Shown here one piece after another: positions 26,391 to 34,999 of a DNA stretch of 64,000 bases (position 1 is the stretch's first letter; each line of letters begins with the position of its first letter). The position numbers were made by a program, and so were the translations under genes. Source of the DNA: Sulfurimonas sp. hsl 1-7 (GTDB lineage Bacteria > Campylobacterota > Campylobacteria > Campylobacterales > Sulfurimonadaceae); assembly GCF_030577135.1 (NCBI RefSeq), contig NZ_JAUIRR010000002.1, forward strand, positions 450,157 to 514,156, read 5' to 3'. The notes under the pieces were generated by a model that searched no databases, was not told the DNA's origin, and saw only the letters and a list, made by a program, of their open reading frames with translations.

Positions 26391-27092
26391 CTAGTATACT
26401 TCCACTACATTATCAAGAGGTACATAGCTTGAACCAAGTTTTACGTATGTAGTTCCGCTGTCAAAACGAACAGATTCAATAGGATAAGCACCAACTCTTG
26501 TTGTATTTGTCTGATTCGCTTCGTTTTGATAAGAAGCATTCACATGATAGATACCGCTAGTTACGGCATTACCGTTATCGTCATTACCATCCCAAGTAAA
26601 CTGCCATACACCTTCTGTATGTGTATCAATAGGGTTACCGTCTGCATCTTTTTGATCTTGGATATTCATCGTTGCAACAACATCACCGTTTCCATCAGTG
26701 ATCTCTATAGTACCCGTATATGCATCTTCCGGAAAGTAAAGCTCAAATGTTGATGTTGAACCCTCGTCATAGGCGATAGCATCACTTCCTAGATCTGCTC
26801 TTTTTCCAATCGCTGCGATTGTAGAAAACTGCTGTGCACTCCCTAAAGAGTTTGTCAGGTTTTCAAGAGCTGTTTTTGTATTGTCTGATGCTTCAAGAGC
26901 TGCCAGTTGAGAAGTTTGCGTTAAAATCTTCTCAGTATCCATAGGTTCAGTCGGATCTTGATACTGCAGCTGGATTAGAAGCAGTTTCATAAAGTCATCT
27001 TTACCTAGTGCTGTTTTATCTGCTACAGCTGCTGTAGTATCTCCAACAGTTCCGTAAGTTGCTACGTTTTCTCCATAAGCGTTAATTGCCAT
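26391..27092 (-). CDS. flgD: Flagellar hook-capping protein FlgD
   Basis: A 233-residue protein with the N-terminal FlgD motif ALGKDDFMKLLLIQLQYQDP followed by TEPMDTEKILTQTSQLAALE, which is the scaffold signature. A Tudor/FnIII-like region follows (VWQFTWDGNDDNGNAVTSGIYHVNA in part). FlgD caps the growing hook and is shed when it is complete. It lies 11 bases after fliK and 13 before the short flgE gene, so the three are co-transcribed. Confidence 0.92.
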   Translation of the reverse strand: MAINAYGENVATYGTVGDTTAAVADKTALGKDDFMKLLLIQLQYQDPTEPMDTEKILTQTSQLAALEASDNTKTALENLTNSLGSAQQFSTIAAIGKRADLGSDAIAYDEGSTSTFELYFPEDAYTGTIEITDGNGDVVATMNIQDQKDADGNPIDTHTEGVWQFTWDGNDDNGNAVTSGIYHVNASYQNEANQTNTTRVGAYPIESVRFDSGTTYVKLGSSYVPLDNVVEVY

Positions 27093-27103
27093 AACTTATC
27101 CTT

Positions 27104-28564
27104 TTATGCATAATGAGGAACAACTATCTCTAAAGAGCTTACTATCTCTTCGTTTGTTTCCTCAAGTTGAAAATAACCGTACTCTTCTTGTGCATTTTGA
27201 CGGTTGTGTTGTTGCTGGTGAGCATTAGAACCTGCACCACTTTGATCACCCTGCGACGTATTGCTAAAGTTTAATGAAGCATTTTGTATTCCAGTATTGT
27301 TTAGCTGTACTTTGAGATCATTTGCATTCATGGCAAGTGTATTGATTGCCGCATTGTTAGAACTCAAATTGATATGGAGGTTTTTCCCACGCTGAACAAC
27401 TGTAAGATCAACTTCACCCAGTTTTTGGGGATTGAGTTGTACTTTAACTCTCGTAAACGGTGCTTTATAGTCCTCGATAGCCTGTTTTACATCTTGTGAA
27501 AGGTACTTAATCATCTGTTTTGCTTCATTGATCTTAACTTCAAAACTATCTGCTTTATTGAGTTGCATATGTTCTGTTTTGCTTGAAGTTCCTTCACTTA
27601 TTGACTCGCCGCTAAGGAGACTCTCTAAACTTTGTTGAGCATCTGTTTTTGCGGTAGGTGCTATCACTTTCGCCGTTGCCACCGAAAAGTCAGCAGTAAG
27701 AGCACTATCTTTTTGCAACGCTTTTTGACCACGGAGTAAAAGCTCTAAAGTATTCTCTGTTTTCTGTTTTTGCGGCTTGTCGATCTCAGTGGTTACTTTA
27801 GCTGCAACAATCTGCTGCGTGCTCAGCTCCATAACTTTTGTTTGTGCTTTAAAAAGAGGTGTTTGTTTTGCAGTTGTCTGTTCAGTTTTTACCTGTTCTT
27901 TTTGTTGCTCTTTGGCCTGTGTAATCTCAACACTACTATCAGTCTCATTTTTTACACTTTTTTGTGTAGTTTTAATATCTCTAGTTACAGTAGATTTTGT
28001 CGAAACTTTTGGCTCCTCTTTTAGTTTCGGATCTACTTTTGTTTCGATAGCCTTAACACCATTCTGAACGCTCTGTTTTACCTCTTCAAGTGTTATTTTT
28101 GAAACATCTATTCCATACTTCTGTGCTACTTGAGTGAGCCCTTTAAGTGTTTTTGGAAGAGAAGCGATCTCACTTTTTTTGAACCCTTCTAAACTTGTAA
28201 TCTTATTTTTCAGGTACTGTTTTGCTTCTTGGATGAGTACTTTAAGTTCGGAAACTGTTTTATCTTTAGTGATTTGCGGATTTAACTCTAAAGATTTTAA
28301 ATCCTCTTTTATAGTTTCAAGTTCATCCCCTTGCAATAAAGAGAGTATAGATGAAGGGGTTTTTGTATCTTTGGCTTTTTCATCTGTTGCATTTTCTTTA
28401 AGAGATAATACTAAAGCACCGTTTTGCGGTAACTTCAGCTCACCTTTCTCCCCTAAGCCCTCCAAAAATGAAGCAAAAGAGAGAGTAGAAGCTGTTGTTT
28501 CTTTAGAGGCTAAAGTAAGTGGTGATTCTGTTTTTGTATCACTCTTAAGTGCTAAAGCTATCAT
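27104..28564 (-). CDS. fliK: Flagellar hook-length control protein FliK
   Basis: A 486-residue hydrophilic protein: a long Lys/Thr/Glu/Gln-rich N-terminal ruler (residues 1-350) and the conserved Flg_hook domain at about 365-440 (FTRVKVQLNPQKLGEVDLTV then LHINLSSNNAAINTLAMNA). FliK sets hook length and switches export specificity. Gln/His-rich sequence follows (GSNAHQQQHNRQN). It is the first gene of the hook operon and has a GG-N10-GC promoter 36 bases before its start. Antisense frames here are shadows. Confidence 0.88.
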   Translation of the reverse strand: MIALALKSDTKTESPLTLASKETTASTLSFASFLEGLGEKGELKLPQNGALVLSLKENATDEKAKDTKTPSSILSLLQGDELETIKEDLKSLELNPQITKDKTVSELKVLIQEAKQYLKNKITSLEGFKKSEIASLPKTLKGLTQVAQKYGIDVSKITLEEVKQSVQNGVKAIETKVDPKLKEEPKVSTKSTVTRDIKTTQKSVKNETDSSVEITQAKEQQKEQVKTEQTTAKQTPLFKAQTKVMELSTQQIVAAKVTTEIDKPQKQKTENTLELLLRGQKALQKDSALTADFSVATAKVIAPTAKTDAQQSLESLLSGESISEGTSSKTEHMQLNKADSFEVKINEAKQMIKYLSQDVKQAIEDYKAPFTRVKVQLNPQKLGEVDLTVVQRGKNLHINLSSNNAAINTLAMNANDLKVQLNNTGIQNASLNFSNTSQGDQSGAGSNAHQQQHNRQNAQEEYGYFQLEETNEEIVSSLEIVVPHYA

Positions 28565-28599
28565 TATCTCTCTCCATTTATGGGAATTTAGATAAAATA

Positions 28600-28616
28600 T
28601 AGCATTTAGTGTTCCA
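28600..28616 (-). promoter_or_regulatory. Sigma-54 promoter of the fliK-flgD-flgE operon
   Basis: On the minus strand TGGAACACTAAATGCTA shows GG and GC with exactly ten bases between them. It is placed to give a leader of about 25 bases before fliK, which has a GGAGAG ribosome-binding sequence. The matching element in front of flgE makes chance unlikely. Confidence 0.72.
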
Positions 28617-28656
28617 GAATACTTAAGTTGTAAATTTATATGTCGATGTGGTTGTA

Positions 28657-28884
28657 ATGATAAAAGTTTTACTATTTTTTGTACCGGTGTTATTGTTAGG
28701 AGAGCGGATCTATGATTCTGCTTTATCGCCAGAAAATAAAAAAGCGATGAACAATCCGAAGATAAAATGTAGGATGGTATGCGATAAAAAACTTTACAGA
28801 CAGCAAGAGATAGCTGAAGCTATCTCTTTTTATAAAAGATCAAAAGATTATAAGTTTGAGAATAATCAAACAAAAAAGAAGTAG
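28657..28884 (+). CDS. Small exported or membrane-anchored protein of unknown function
   Basis: The ATG at 28657 gives 75 residues; an upstream GTG at 28648 is an alternative. The N terminus is a short hydrophobic segment (MIKVLLFFVPVLLLGERIYD) that could be a signal or anchor. The remainder is very basic, with two cysteines (KCRMVCDKKLYRQQEIAEA) and many lysines. It is divergent from fliK and its end abuts the converging next gene. No ribosome-binding site is obvious, so confidence is modest. Confidence 0.45.
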   Translation: MIKVLLFFVPVLLLGERIYDSALSPENKKAMNNPKIKCRMVCDKKLYRQQEIAEAISFYKRSKDYKFENNQTKKK

Positions 28885-28885
28885 T

Positions 28886-29284
28886 CTAAGGGAGTTGTAG
28901 ATCTTTTTTCAAACGGTTTTTTCCGTTCTCTTTCAAACTCTCAAGAAGCTCTTCAACATTCTCTCCGTCAGCAGGATAACTAACAGTAGTTGACGCTACC
29001 GATGTGTCGAAAAACTCTTCAAAGATCTCTCTTACACTTACAGCCCCATACTGATCTGTATAAGGGAGTACAAAATAGTAATCTCCATCTTTGTTAACCA
29101 CTGAATCAGATGTACGTAGTACAGTTGCCAGAGAACTGTTTACCACCTCTGATTCAATCGATGAAAAATCGCAATATAGAATCGTGAAACGTTCAGCACG
29201 ATTTTCATCTAACCTATCTGCTATCCCAATATTTAACTCAACTAACTGCTTGAAATTATCAAATGAGAAATGTACACCTGCCAT
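28886..29284 (-). CDS. Short degenerate GGDEF-like protein
   Basis: A 132-residue soluble protein. The middle and C-terminal part (FTILYCDFSSIE then LRTSDSVVNKDGDYYFVLPY followed by TDQYGAVSVREIFEEFF) follows the diguanylate-cyclase fold pattern (beta-strand Asp, LR-x-SD, GGDEF, x-LP-x-TD, A-x-x-V). GGDEF is replaced by DGDYY and the product is shorter than a full domain. It is thus likely catalytically dead and could be a ligand or protein-binding relic. It lies between the hook operon and the PP-loop gene. This reading is by pattern only. Confidence 0.5.
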   Translation of the reverse strand: MAGVHFSFDNFKQLVELNIGIADRLDENRAERFTILYCDFSSIESEVVNSSLATVLRTSDSVVNKDGDYYFVLPYTDQYGAVSVREIFEEFFDTSVASTTVSYPADGENVEELLESLKENGKNRLKKDLQLP

Positions 29285-29327
29285 TTATACTACCCTTACT
29301 TTTTTAAGACTAGTATATCACAATATT

Positions 29328-30305
29328 TTACATTATAGAAAAAGGTTTCATCACTTCACGAGATTCTAAAGGCGTTGCTGTTACCTCTTCCCCATCAAAA
29401 GAGAGTGTATAGTTCTCACCCGCTTTTGTTTTACAATAAGTCAAGATTCCACGAGTAGCAAGCTCTCTATCTTCAAGTGTTGCGTTTTTGCTAAGGAGTG
29501 CGTGAGGCCCCGGTAATCCAACTGTTCTGATGTGAAAAAACTTTTCATTTTCGATATTTTGTAAAAATTCATTTTCATCTTTATCACGACCGATAACCAG
29601 TTTTGCACCGTTTTCAAGTCTAAAGTGGCGTCCGTGTTTCATTACAGGGATATCTTGCTTCTCAAATGTATCGTATTTGATAAAATCCCACATTTTTTTC
29701 CCGAAGTTCTCATCAGTTAAAAGACATCCGCCGCCCGGAGATTCAAAGTCAGTCAGACCTATCTCTTTTGCCAATTCCATCTGGCGATCACGGCTTCTAC
29801 CCATGATATCTTCGAGCTTTTCGCGATCTACCCAACCTTCGATCTCAGGAATTGTAGGAGCTAAACGTTTTGCCGACATCGGACGAAGCAGCAGTCCTTC
29901 ACAGTTAGACTCGTTTAAAACAGTTTGCAGTGCATCTTTGTTTTGAGACATAGGGCGTTGTCCTAAAACCTCACCGCTAATTAAAAACGATGCACCCTCA
30001 TCTTTCATAATTCTTTTTGCCACTTCAAACATCTTTGCGTGACAGTCAATACAAGGATTAAAATGTTTTCCATAGCCGTATTTAGGATCAAAAAGTACAT
30101 CTTGCAGGTACTCGTCTTGAATATCTACAATCTTAAACTCTGCACCAACTTGACGACACATATTTTCCATATGTTCGCGTCTGTCTTTTGTGCTTCCAAA
30201 ACCAGTTGCGATATTAATCGCCAACACCTCAATACCTTGATCGATGATCAGTTTCATCGCCAAAGTAGAGTCTAATCCACCACTAAATAGGGCTATTGCT
30301 TTCAT
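29328..30305 (-). CDS. PP-loop ATPase, MnmA/ThiI-like tRNA-thiolation-type protein
   Basis: The ATG at 30305 is chosen because AAGGAAAG lies just before it; an upstream GTG at 30326 overlaps that site. The 325-residue protein has the PP-loop SGGLDS near residue 9, a Cys pair in NPCIDCHAKMF, and the motif ESPGGGCLLTD with a further cysteine, then a small C-terminal domain. Such proteins adenylate a base or acid before sulfur transfer and are often labelled MnmA-like, but true MnmA has a different layout. Substrate is unknown. It is monocistronic. Confidence 0.75.
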   Translation of the reverse strand: MKAIALFSGGLDSTLAMKLIIDQGIEVLAINIATGFGSTKDRREHMENMCRQVGAEFKIVDIQDEYLQDVLFDPKYGYGKHFNPCIDCHAKMFEVAKRIMKDEGASFLISGEVLGQRPMSQNKDALQTVLNESNCEGLLLRPMSAKRLAPTIPEIEGWVDREKLEDIMGRSRDRQMELAKEIGLTDFESPGGGCLLTDENFGKKMWDFIKYDTFEKQDIPVMKHGRHFRLENGAKLVIGRDKDENEFLQNIENEKFFHIRTVGLPGPHALLSKNATLEDRELATRGILTYCKTKAGENYTLSFDGEEVTATPLESREVMKPFSIM

Positions 30306-30414
30306 TTTCTTTCCTTGTGAAGGCACATGGGTATCTTATAAAAAAGATACTGTTTACCTAAAAAATTTTCGAAATTTTATCACAAGAAAGTTATAGTATT
30401 ATAAAAAAAACTAA

Positions 30415-32079
30415 TTAAGCTTCAAACCTGACAAGCACACCGCGTTTGAGTTGTGCTATTTTGCCGCGATATTTTCGGATGTAAAACGCTTTTTGCTCAA
30501 AAGAGATATTTGATGCGGTGTTGATCTTTTTAAGCTCCCTGTCGTAGAACCTTGTCAAAAAGGTGAGCAGTTCAGAGTTGAGTTCTTCTGCAGTTTGCAG
30601 GGCTCTGATCTTCTCATCTACTAAAATAGCCATCAACTCAGGCGCATCTGTTTTATTCTCTAACGCCAAAGAGAATTCACGTGAATGAAACTGTAACATT
30701 GAAGGCTCGATTACATCCAGTACACTCTCTATAAATTCCGGTCTCTCTAAAATAGTTTTAACGAGGGAAAGCTCCCACACATCTCTGTGAGTGTTTTTTT
30801 GTACTAACTCTTTTTGGGAACTGTTTGTTTGGTTTGTTATCTTTACAAGCGAAGGTGATACGCCAAGTCCGCCAAGGCGCGAAGCGAGGTAAGTTTTATA
30901 CTCCTCTTGTAAAATCGGTGACAATGTTTTTAGGTAAGAGATACCTTCGGCCATACAGCTCTCTTTTGCCTTTGGATCTCTTAGATCATATAATGAAAGA
31001 AGCTCATCCAAGACAAACTCTATAAACGGTTTTGGAGAGTGAAAAATATTTGAAAGTTCATTGACACGCCCCTCTTTTACCATATCTGCCGGATCAAGCC
31101 CGCCCTCAAATACAACAACACCGCCGTTAAAGCCTGAGGCACTTAAAAGTTTACTTGCTTTAAGGGCTGCTGCACGACCCGCTTTATCCCCGTCGTATGC
31201 CATGATAATACGCGGCGTTCCTTTACGGAGCATAGGCAGGTGTTCAGTCGTAAGCGCTGTTCCAAGTGTTGCAACCGCATTGTCAAACCCCGCTTGATGG
31301 AGCATTATTACATCCAGATACCCTTCAGTGATGATGATCTCCGCTTTTTTATAGATCGCTTGTTTTGCAATGTTATAAGCGTATAAAAGGCGAGACTTGT
31401 TAAAGTACTTAGTCTCCGGTGAGTTTACATACTTTGCACTGTGTCCGGTGATCGTACGTCCACCGAAACCGACAATACTTCCGTTTGCAGAGTAGATCGG
31501 AAAGGTGATACGCTCGATAAAACGTGCAAATGTCTGGCGGCGTTCTGCATCATGCCCAACTACACCAAACTCTATCGCTTCACGAATATTAAACTGTTGC
31601 GATTGCAGATAATTGATAGTCTCGTGAGATTTAGGAGCATACCCAAGTCCAAACTTCTCGATACTGCTCTCATAAATTCCACGCTCACGGAGATAACTCA
31701 TAGCAGTTTGATTGTGAGAGAGAAGGTTTTGATACCACTCGTTGAGCTTTTCCATCAGCTGCGAGCGCGGTTTGTTTTGTTTGTTATCGGTATATGTCAG
31801 TGTAAAGTTATAGCTTCCCGCGAGTTTTTCAATCGCCTCTGGATAGGTGAGTTTTTCGTACTCCATTACAAACTTTATGCTGTCTCCGCCGGCTCCACAT
31901 CCAAAGCAATGATAGATCTGTTTTGCCGGACTCACTACAAACGAAGCTGTTTTCTCATCGTGAAAAGGACACGGTGCTTTAAAGTTAGCTCCTGCTTTTT
32001 TCAACTCGACATAGCTACCGACAACATCAACAACATCAAGTCGTGCCTTTAAGGCTTCTATGGAATCTTGGGAAATCAT
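30415..32079 (-). CDS. dnaG: DNA primase DnaG
   Basis: A 554-residue protein with the CHC2 zinc finger at residues about 37-65 (CPFH...CFGC), the primase core GFGGRTITGHSAKYVNSPET in abbreviated form, and the Toprim motifs EGYLDVIMLHQAGF and AYDGDKAGRAA holding the catalytic acidic residues. The C-terminal helicase-binding region is present and divergent, as in other epsilonproteobacteria. It makes RNA primers at the replication fork. It stands alone on the minus strand. Confidence 0.95.
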   Translation of the reverse strand: MISQDSIEALKARLDVVDVVGSYVELKKAGANFKAPCPFHDEKTASFVVSPAKQIYHCFGCGAGGDSIKFVMEYEKLTYPEAIEKLAGSYNFTLTYTDNKQNKPRSQLMEKLNEWYQNLLSHNQTAMSYLRERGIYESSIEKFGLGYAPKSHETINYLQSQQFNIREAIEFGVVGHDAERRQTFARFIERITFPIYSANGSIVGFGGRTITGHSAKYVNSPETKYFNKSRLLYAYNIAKQAIYKKAEIIITEGYLDVIMLHQAGFDNAVATLGTALTTEHLPMLRKGTPRIIMAYDGDKAGRAAALKASKLLSASGFNGGVVVFEGGLDPADMVKEGRVNELSNIFHSPKPFIEFVLDELLSLYDLRDPKAKESCMAEGISYLKTLSPILQEEYKTYLASRLGGLGVSPSLVKITNQTNSSQKELVQKNTHRDVWELSLVKTILERPEFIESVLDVIEPSMLQFHSREFSLALENKTDAPELMAILVDEKIRALQTAEELNSELLTFLTRFYDRELKKINTASNISFEQKAFYIRKYRGKIAQLKRGVLVRFEA

Positions 32080-32238
32080 AAAAGGATTATAGTCAAAACT
32101 GTTTTAAAATCTCATATGATTACACCCTTTTGTTTTATTTGCACAAGAAGCAAAAGTTGTTATATTTTAATTAAATATCAACATTTATTAATTTTTCTAT
32201 TGCTACAATTTGTACGAACTAAATAAAAAGGGATAAAA

Positions 32239-33120
32239 ATGAGTCAAATACCTATACAAGTGATTAGACTGGGAGTTGTTGGTGCAGTTGTCGGGGGAGT
32301 TATTGCATTTAAAACAATAGCGGCAAATGCAGCAGAGGAAAAGATCGATAAAGCGATCAGTAACCTTGGGATACCTAAAGAGAAAATCTCTTACGATGTA
32401 TCTGTTGATCTGATAGGTCTTTCAACGCGTATAGAAGATATTGAGATGAAAATATCCGATAAAGAGAGTTTTAAAATTGACGAGATAGTGATCAACGACA
32501 TAGATACAAAACATGAAGTGCCTGAGTACCTGGATGTTGAGATCAACGGTATGCACAACGATGCCAAAGCTCTTAAAATGGTAGACAGAAGTTTATACAG
32601 AGCACTTGATTCACTGAAAAAGGATGAGTTTATTACAAACTTTGCACTCAACTACAACTTCGATAAAGAGGCTAAAGTCTTGAGTCTTGAAAATTTATCT
32701 TTTGATATTGAAGATATGGGTGCACTGTCGTTAACAACGCAGTTTCATAATGTAAACTCCGTAACAAATGCAGCGATGGGATTTAACTATGCAAAACTTG
32801 GAAAATCATCAGTGACATACAAAGATGATTCTCTTGTAAATACTTTAGTTTCTTATAATGCTAAAAAATCAGGAAAAGATATAGAGCAGTTCAAAGAGAA
32901 AATCTTAAAGAACCTAGACAGAGATATCCAAAGAGCTGAAAAAAGGGAACAGGAACTTGAAGTAAAAATGTTAACTGCGATCGCAGAATTTGTTAAAGAC
33001 CCGCAATCTATAGAGTTCTCTATGGAACCGGAACAGCCGATCAGTCTTAACAAACTCACAAAAAGATTTACAAAAGAAAATACATTAAAAACACTGAACT
33101 TTGATATAAAAGTTAACTAG
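32239..33120 (+). CDS. Anchored periplasmic protein of unknown function
   Basis: A 293-residue protein with one N-terminal hydrophobic segment (residues 8-32, VIRLGVVGAVVGGVIAF), probably an uncleaved signal-anchor. The rest is hydrophilic, with repeated strand-like stretches resembling the DUF945/YdgA or AsmA-like type (DIEDMGALSLTTQFHNV; DKISYDV-type repeats), and a Lys/Glu-rich coiled-coil region near residues 230-260. The family is uncertain. It overlaps the converging permease gene by eight bases. The ribosome-binding sequence AAAGGGA precedes the ATG. Confidence 0.6.
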   Translation: MSQIPIQVIRLGVVGAVVGGVIAFKTIAANAAEEKIDKAISNLGIPKEKISYDVSVDLIGLSTRIEDIEMKISDKESFKIDEIVINDIDTKHEVPEYLDVEINGMHNDAKALKMVDRSLYRALDSLKKDEFITNFALNYNFDKEAKVLSLENLSFDIEDMGALSLTTQFHNVNSVTNAAMGFNYAKLGKSSVTYKDDSLVNTLVSYNAKKSGKDIEQFKEKILKNLDRDIQRAEKREQELEVKMLTAIAEFVKDPQSIEFSMEPEQPISLNKLTKRFTKENTLKTLNFDIKVN

Positions 33121-34162
33121 CTATTTTTCTCGTGATTATGGGCTTAAAAGTAAAATACAATACAAAAGCCCATAACACAATACTAGAACCTATCTCTATA
33201 ATTCCCGCTTCTTCATCAAGATGGATCATCTCTTTAATATCTACACCCTCTAAAATATAATCTAAACCGATTCCAAATACTACAGATCCTACTACTATGG
33301 TTCCAAGATAGATAGCCAGCGTTGTTTTTCCCAGCATCTCTTTTACTACGCCGATTGTCACAGTATTTGTCGCTGGACCTGCACTTAAAAATACAAATGC
33401 CGCACCCGGTGATACACCTGCTAACATAAGCCCCGCTGCGATTGGAAGCGATGCAGTTGCACAAACATACATAGGGACTGCGATTAAGATCACTATGATG
33501 TATGAGAGCCAAGAATATGTAAGTAGTATCTCACTCAGATTTTCAGGAATAGCTACCGTGATCAAAGCACCTAATAAAAGTCCTATCAATAATGGTGATG
33601 AAATATCTCCTAAAAGTGTGACAAAGGCATATCGAAACACACCTTTAAAAGAAAACTTTTTACCCTCGCTGCTGCAAGATGAAGAGGAACAGCAACTCCC
33701 GCTGCTGCAACAACTCTCACTCTCCAGAGTTTCTTGTTTTGCGATCTCTTTTTTTGTATAGAAATTTGCTATAACTCCGGCAATTATAGAGATAATAACG
33801 GATGTTATAACTCTATAGATTGTAAATGCCCAGCCAAACATTCCGTAAGTCGCAAGAATAGAATCAACTCCCGTGATCGGTGTCGAGATCAAAAATGAAA
33901 GTACTGAGCCGTTACTTGCTCCGCTTTTTTTAAGTCCTGCAGCCAAAGGGATAACACCGCATGAACATACTGGCAGCGGGATCCCAAACAATGCCGCTTT
34001 AATCACTGAAAAAAATGAGTTATTCCCCAGATGATTTTTTACTATGGTATCGGGTACCATTTCGTGTAAAATCCCTGCAAATATAAGCCCAAACAGAATG
34101 TATGGAGCCATCTCATTACTCAGATCAAATAGTGTATTAAAAAACAGTGTGAGAAACTCCAT
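33113..34162 (-). CDS. SO_0444-type Cu/Zn efflux permease (DUF318/ArsP superfamily)
   Basis: A 349-residue permease with about eight to ten membrane helices in two halves. Helix 1-2 carries the family motif GIPLPVCSCGVIPLAAGL near residue 60, then TPITGVDSI. A cytoplasmic loop at about residues 143-165 is extremely Cys/Ser-rich (CCSSGSCCSSSSCSS, five cysteines), which is the mark of the SO_0444 Cu/Zn efflux branch rather than plain ArsP. The second half has VCATASLPIAAGLM and SAGPATNTVTIGV. It should export a soft metal or metalloid. A divergent cyclic-nucleotide-domain protein may sense or regulate it; that is inference. Confidence 0.8.
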   Translation of the reverse strand: MEFLTLFFNTLFDLSNEMAPYILFGLIFAGILHEMVPDTIVKNHLGNNSFFSVIKAALFGIPLPVCSCGVIPLAAGLKKSGASNGSVLSFLISTPITGVDSILATYGMFGWAFTIYRVITSVIISIIAGVIANFYTKKEIAKQETLESESCCSSGSCCSSSSCSSEGKKFSFKGVFRYAFVTLLGDISSPLLIGLLLGALITVAIPENLSEILLTYSWLSYIIVILIAVPMYVCATASLPIAAGLMLAGVSPGAAFVFLSAGPATNTVTIGVVKEMLGKTTLAIYLGTIVVGSVVFGIGLDYILEGVDIKEMIHLDEEAGIIEIGSSIVLWAFVLYFTFKPIITRKIAS

Positions 34163-34265
34163 CGCGAAAAACCTTTAAAATTTTATGCTAAAATCCCATT
34201 TTATAGCAATCTACTTTGAAAACATATTAATTAAATTATGCAAATAACCAATAAAGGATCTATTT

Positions 34266-34664
34266 ATGGATATATCGGTGTTCGATTTTTATAGCAAACT
34301 GGAGCAACCTGCCAAAGATTTTCTCAAAATGAGGCTCCATCCCGTTGAAGCACCGGCAGATACACTTCTGTTTAACCAGGGTGATATCTGTGACAGTGTT
34401 TTGTTTTTAACCTCCGGGGAGATAAAACTAACGAAACAAACAGATGAAGGAGAGGAACTGCTCTACACACTTCAACCGGGACAACAGTGTATTGTAAACA
34501 CCGCTTCGACACTCTCTCAAACCCCTGCTATCGCAACTGCAACAAGTACAACAGAGATCACGGGATATATTTTAGATATGTACTCTTTGCAAGATTTGAC
34601 AAAAAGAAGTGAGCCCTATATGAACTATATTTTTTCGATCTATACGCTGGATTGTAAAAGCTAG
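34266..34664 (+). CDS. Cyclic-nucleotide-binding-domain-only protein (no HTH)
   Basis: A 132-residue protein that contains just a Crp/Fnr-type sensor domain (VEAPADTLLFNQGDICDSVL then FLTSGEIKLTKQTDEGEELL). Normal Crp/Fnr regulators continue with a dimer helix and winged helix for about 90 more residues; here translation stops at TAG, and the DNA after it, which leads into the rpsU promoter, encodes no HTH in any frame. It is therefore either a natural single-domain protein or a degraded regulator. It has cysteines in GDICDS and GQQCIVN. It is divergent from the permease across 103 bases. Confidence 0.75.
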   Translation: MDISVFDFYSKLEQPAKDFLKMRLHPVEAPADTLLFNQGDICDSVLFLTSGEIKLTKQTDEGEELLYTLQPGQQCIVNTASTLSQTPAIATATSTTEITGYILDMYSLQDLTKRSEPYMNYIFSIYTLDCKS

Positions 34665-34688
34665 TTTGTCTTTTAGGCTTTTTTTAGT

Positions 34689-34694
34689 TATAAT
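34689..34694 (+). promoter_or_regulatory. -10 box of rpsU
   Basis: TATAAT lies 38 bases before the rpsU start, after a T-rich run that also could terminate the preceding gene. Spacing and composition fit a sigma-70 promoter. Confidence 0.55.
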
Positions 34695-34732
34695 TCCAGT
34701 TCAAATTTTATACAGAAAGTGGGTGATGTGAT

Positions 34733-34945
34733 ATGCCAGGTATCGTACTACGCCAAGATGATAATTTTGATGCAGCTTACAGACGTTTCAAGAAGCAGAC
34801 TGACCGTAACTTAATCGTTACAGAAGCTCGTGCTCGCCGTTTCCACGAAACAGAAACTGAAAAGCGTAAAAAATTCAAAATTGCATCTCGTAAGAAAATG
34901 CTTAAACGTCTTTATATGATGAGACGTTACGAATCACGCCTGTAG
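34733..34945 (+). CDS. rpsU: 30S ribosomal protein S21
   Basis: A 70-residue, very basic protein with the S21 pattern ([20 protein letters not shown], then [22 protein letters not shown]). It binds the small ribosomal subunit near the anti-Shine-Dalgarno region and helps initiation. It is monocistronic with its own TATAAT promoter and a hairpin just after the stop, as in many epsilonproteobacteria. Confidence 0.95.
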   Translation: MPGIVLRQDDNFDAAYRRFKKQTDRNLIVTEARARRFHETETEKRKKFKIASRKKMLKRLYMMRRYESRL

Positions 34946-34950
34946 AGTTT

Positions 34951-34964
34951 AGCCCTTTGGGGCT
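34951..34964 (+). terminator. Hairpin after rpsU
   Basis: Stem AGCCC (34951-34955)/GGGCT (34960-34964) with four-base loop starts five bases after the stop. The downstream U-tract is poor (TTGCTCTCACTCTTT), so it may be a weak terminator or 3' stabiliser. Confidence 0.5.
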
Positions 34965-34999
34965 TGCTCTCACTCTTTACTTCAAAAACCTCTAAAAAT

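Noticed and set aside
28134-28595. 153-codon plus-strand frame antisense to fliK
   Set aside because: A shadow of the low-complexity ruler region; would also overlap the sigma-54 promoter.
30306-30326. Upstream GTG start of the PP-loop gene
   Set aside because: The Shine-Dalgarno AAGGAAAG lies within this stretch and is well placed for the ATG at 30305.
31441-32052. 203-codon plus-strand frame inside dnaG
   Set aside because: Antisense to conserved primase motifs; no ribosome site or similarity; shadow frame.
32156-32182. Imperfect AT-rich inverted repeat upstream of the 32239 gene
   Set aside because: Low complexity with mismatches; no stronger than expected in AT-rich gaps.
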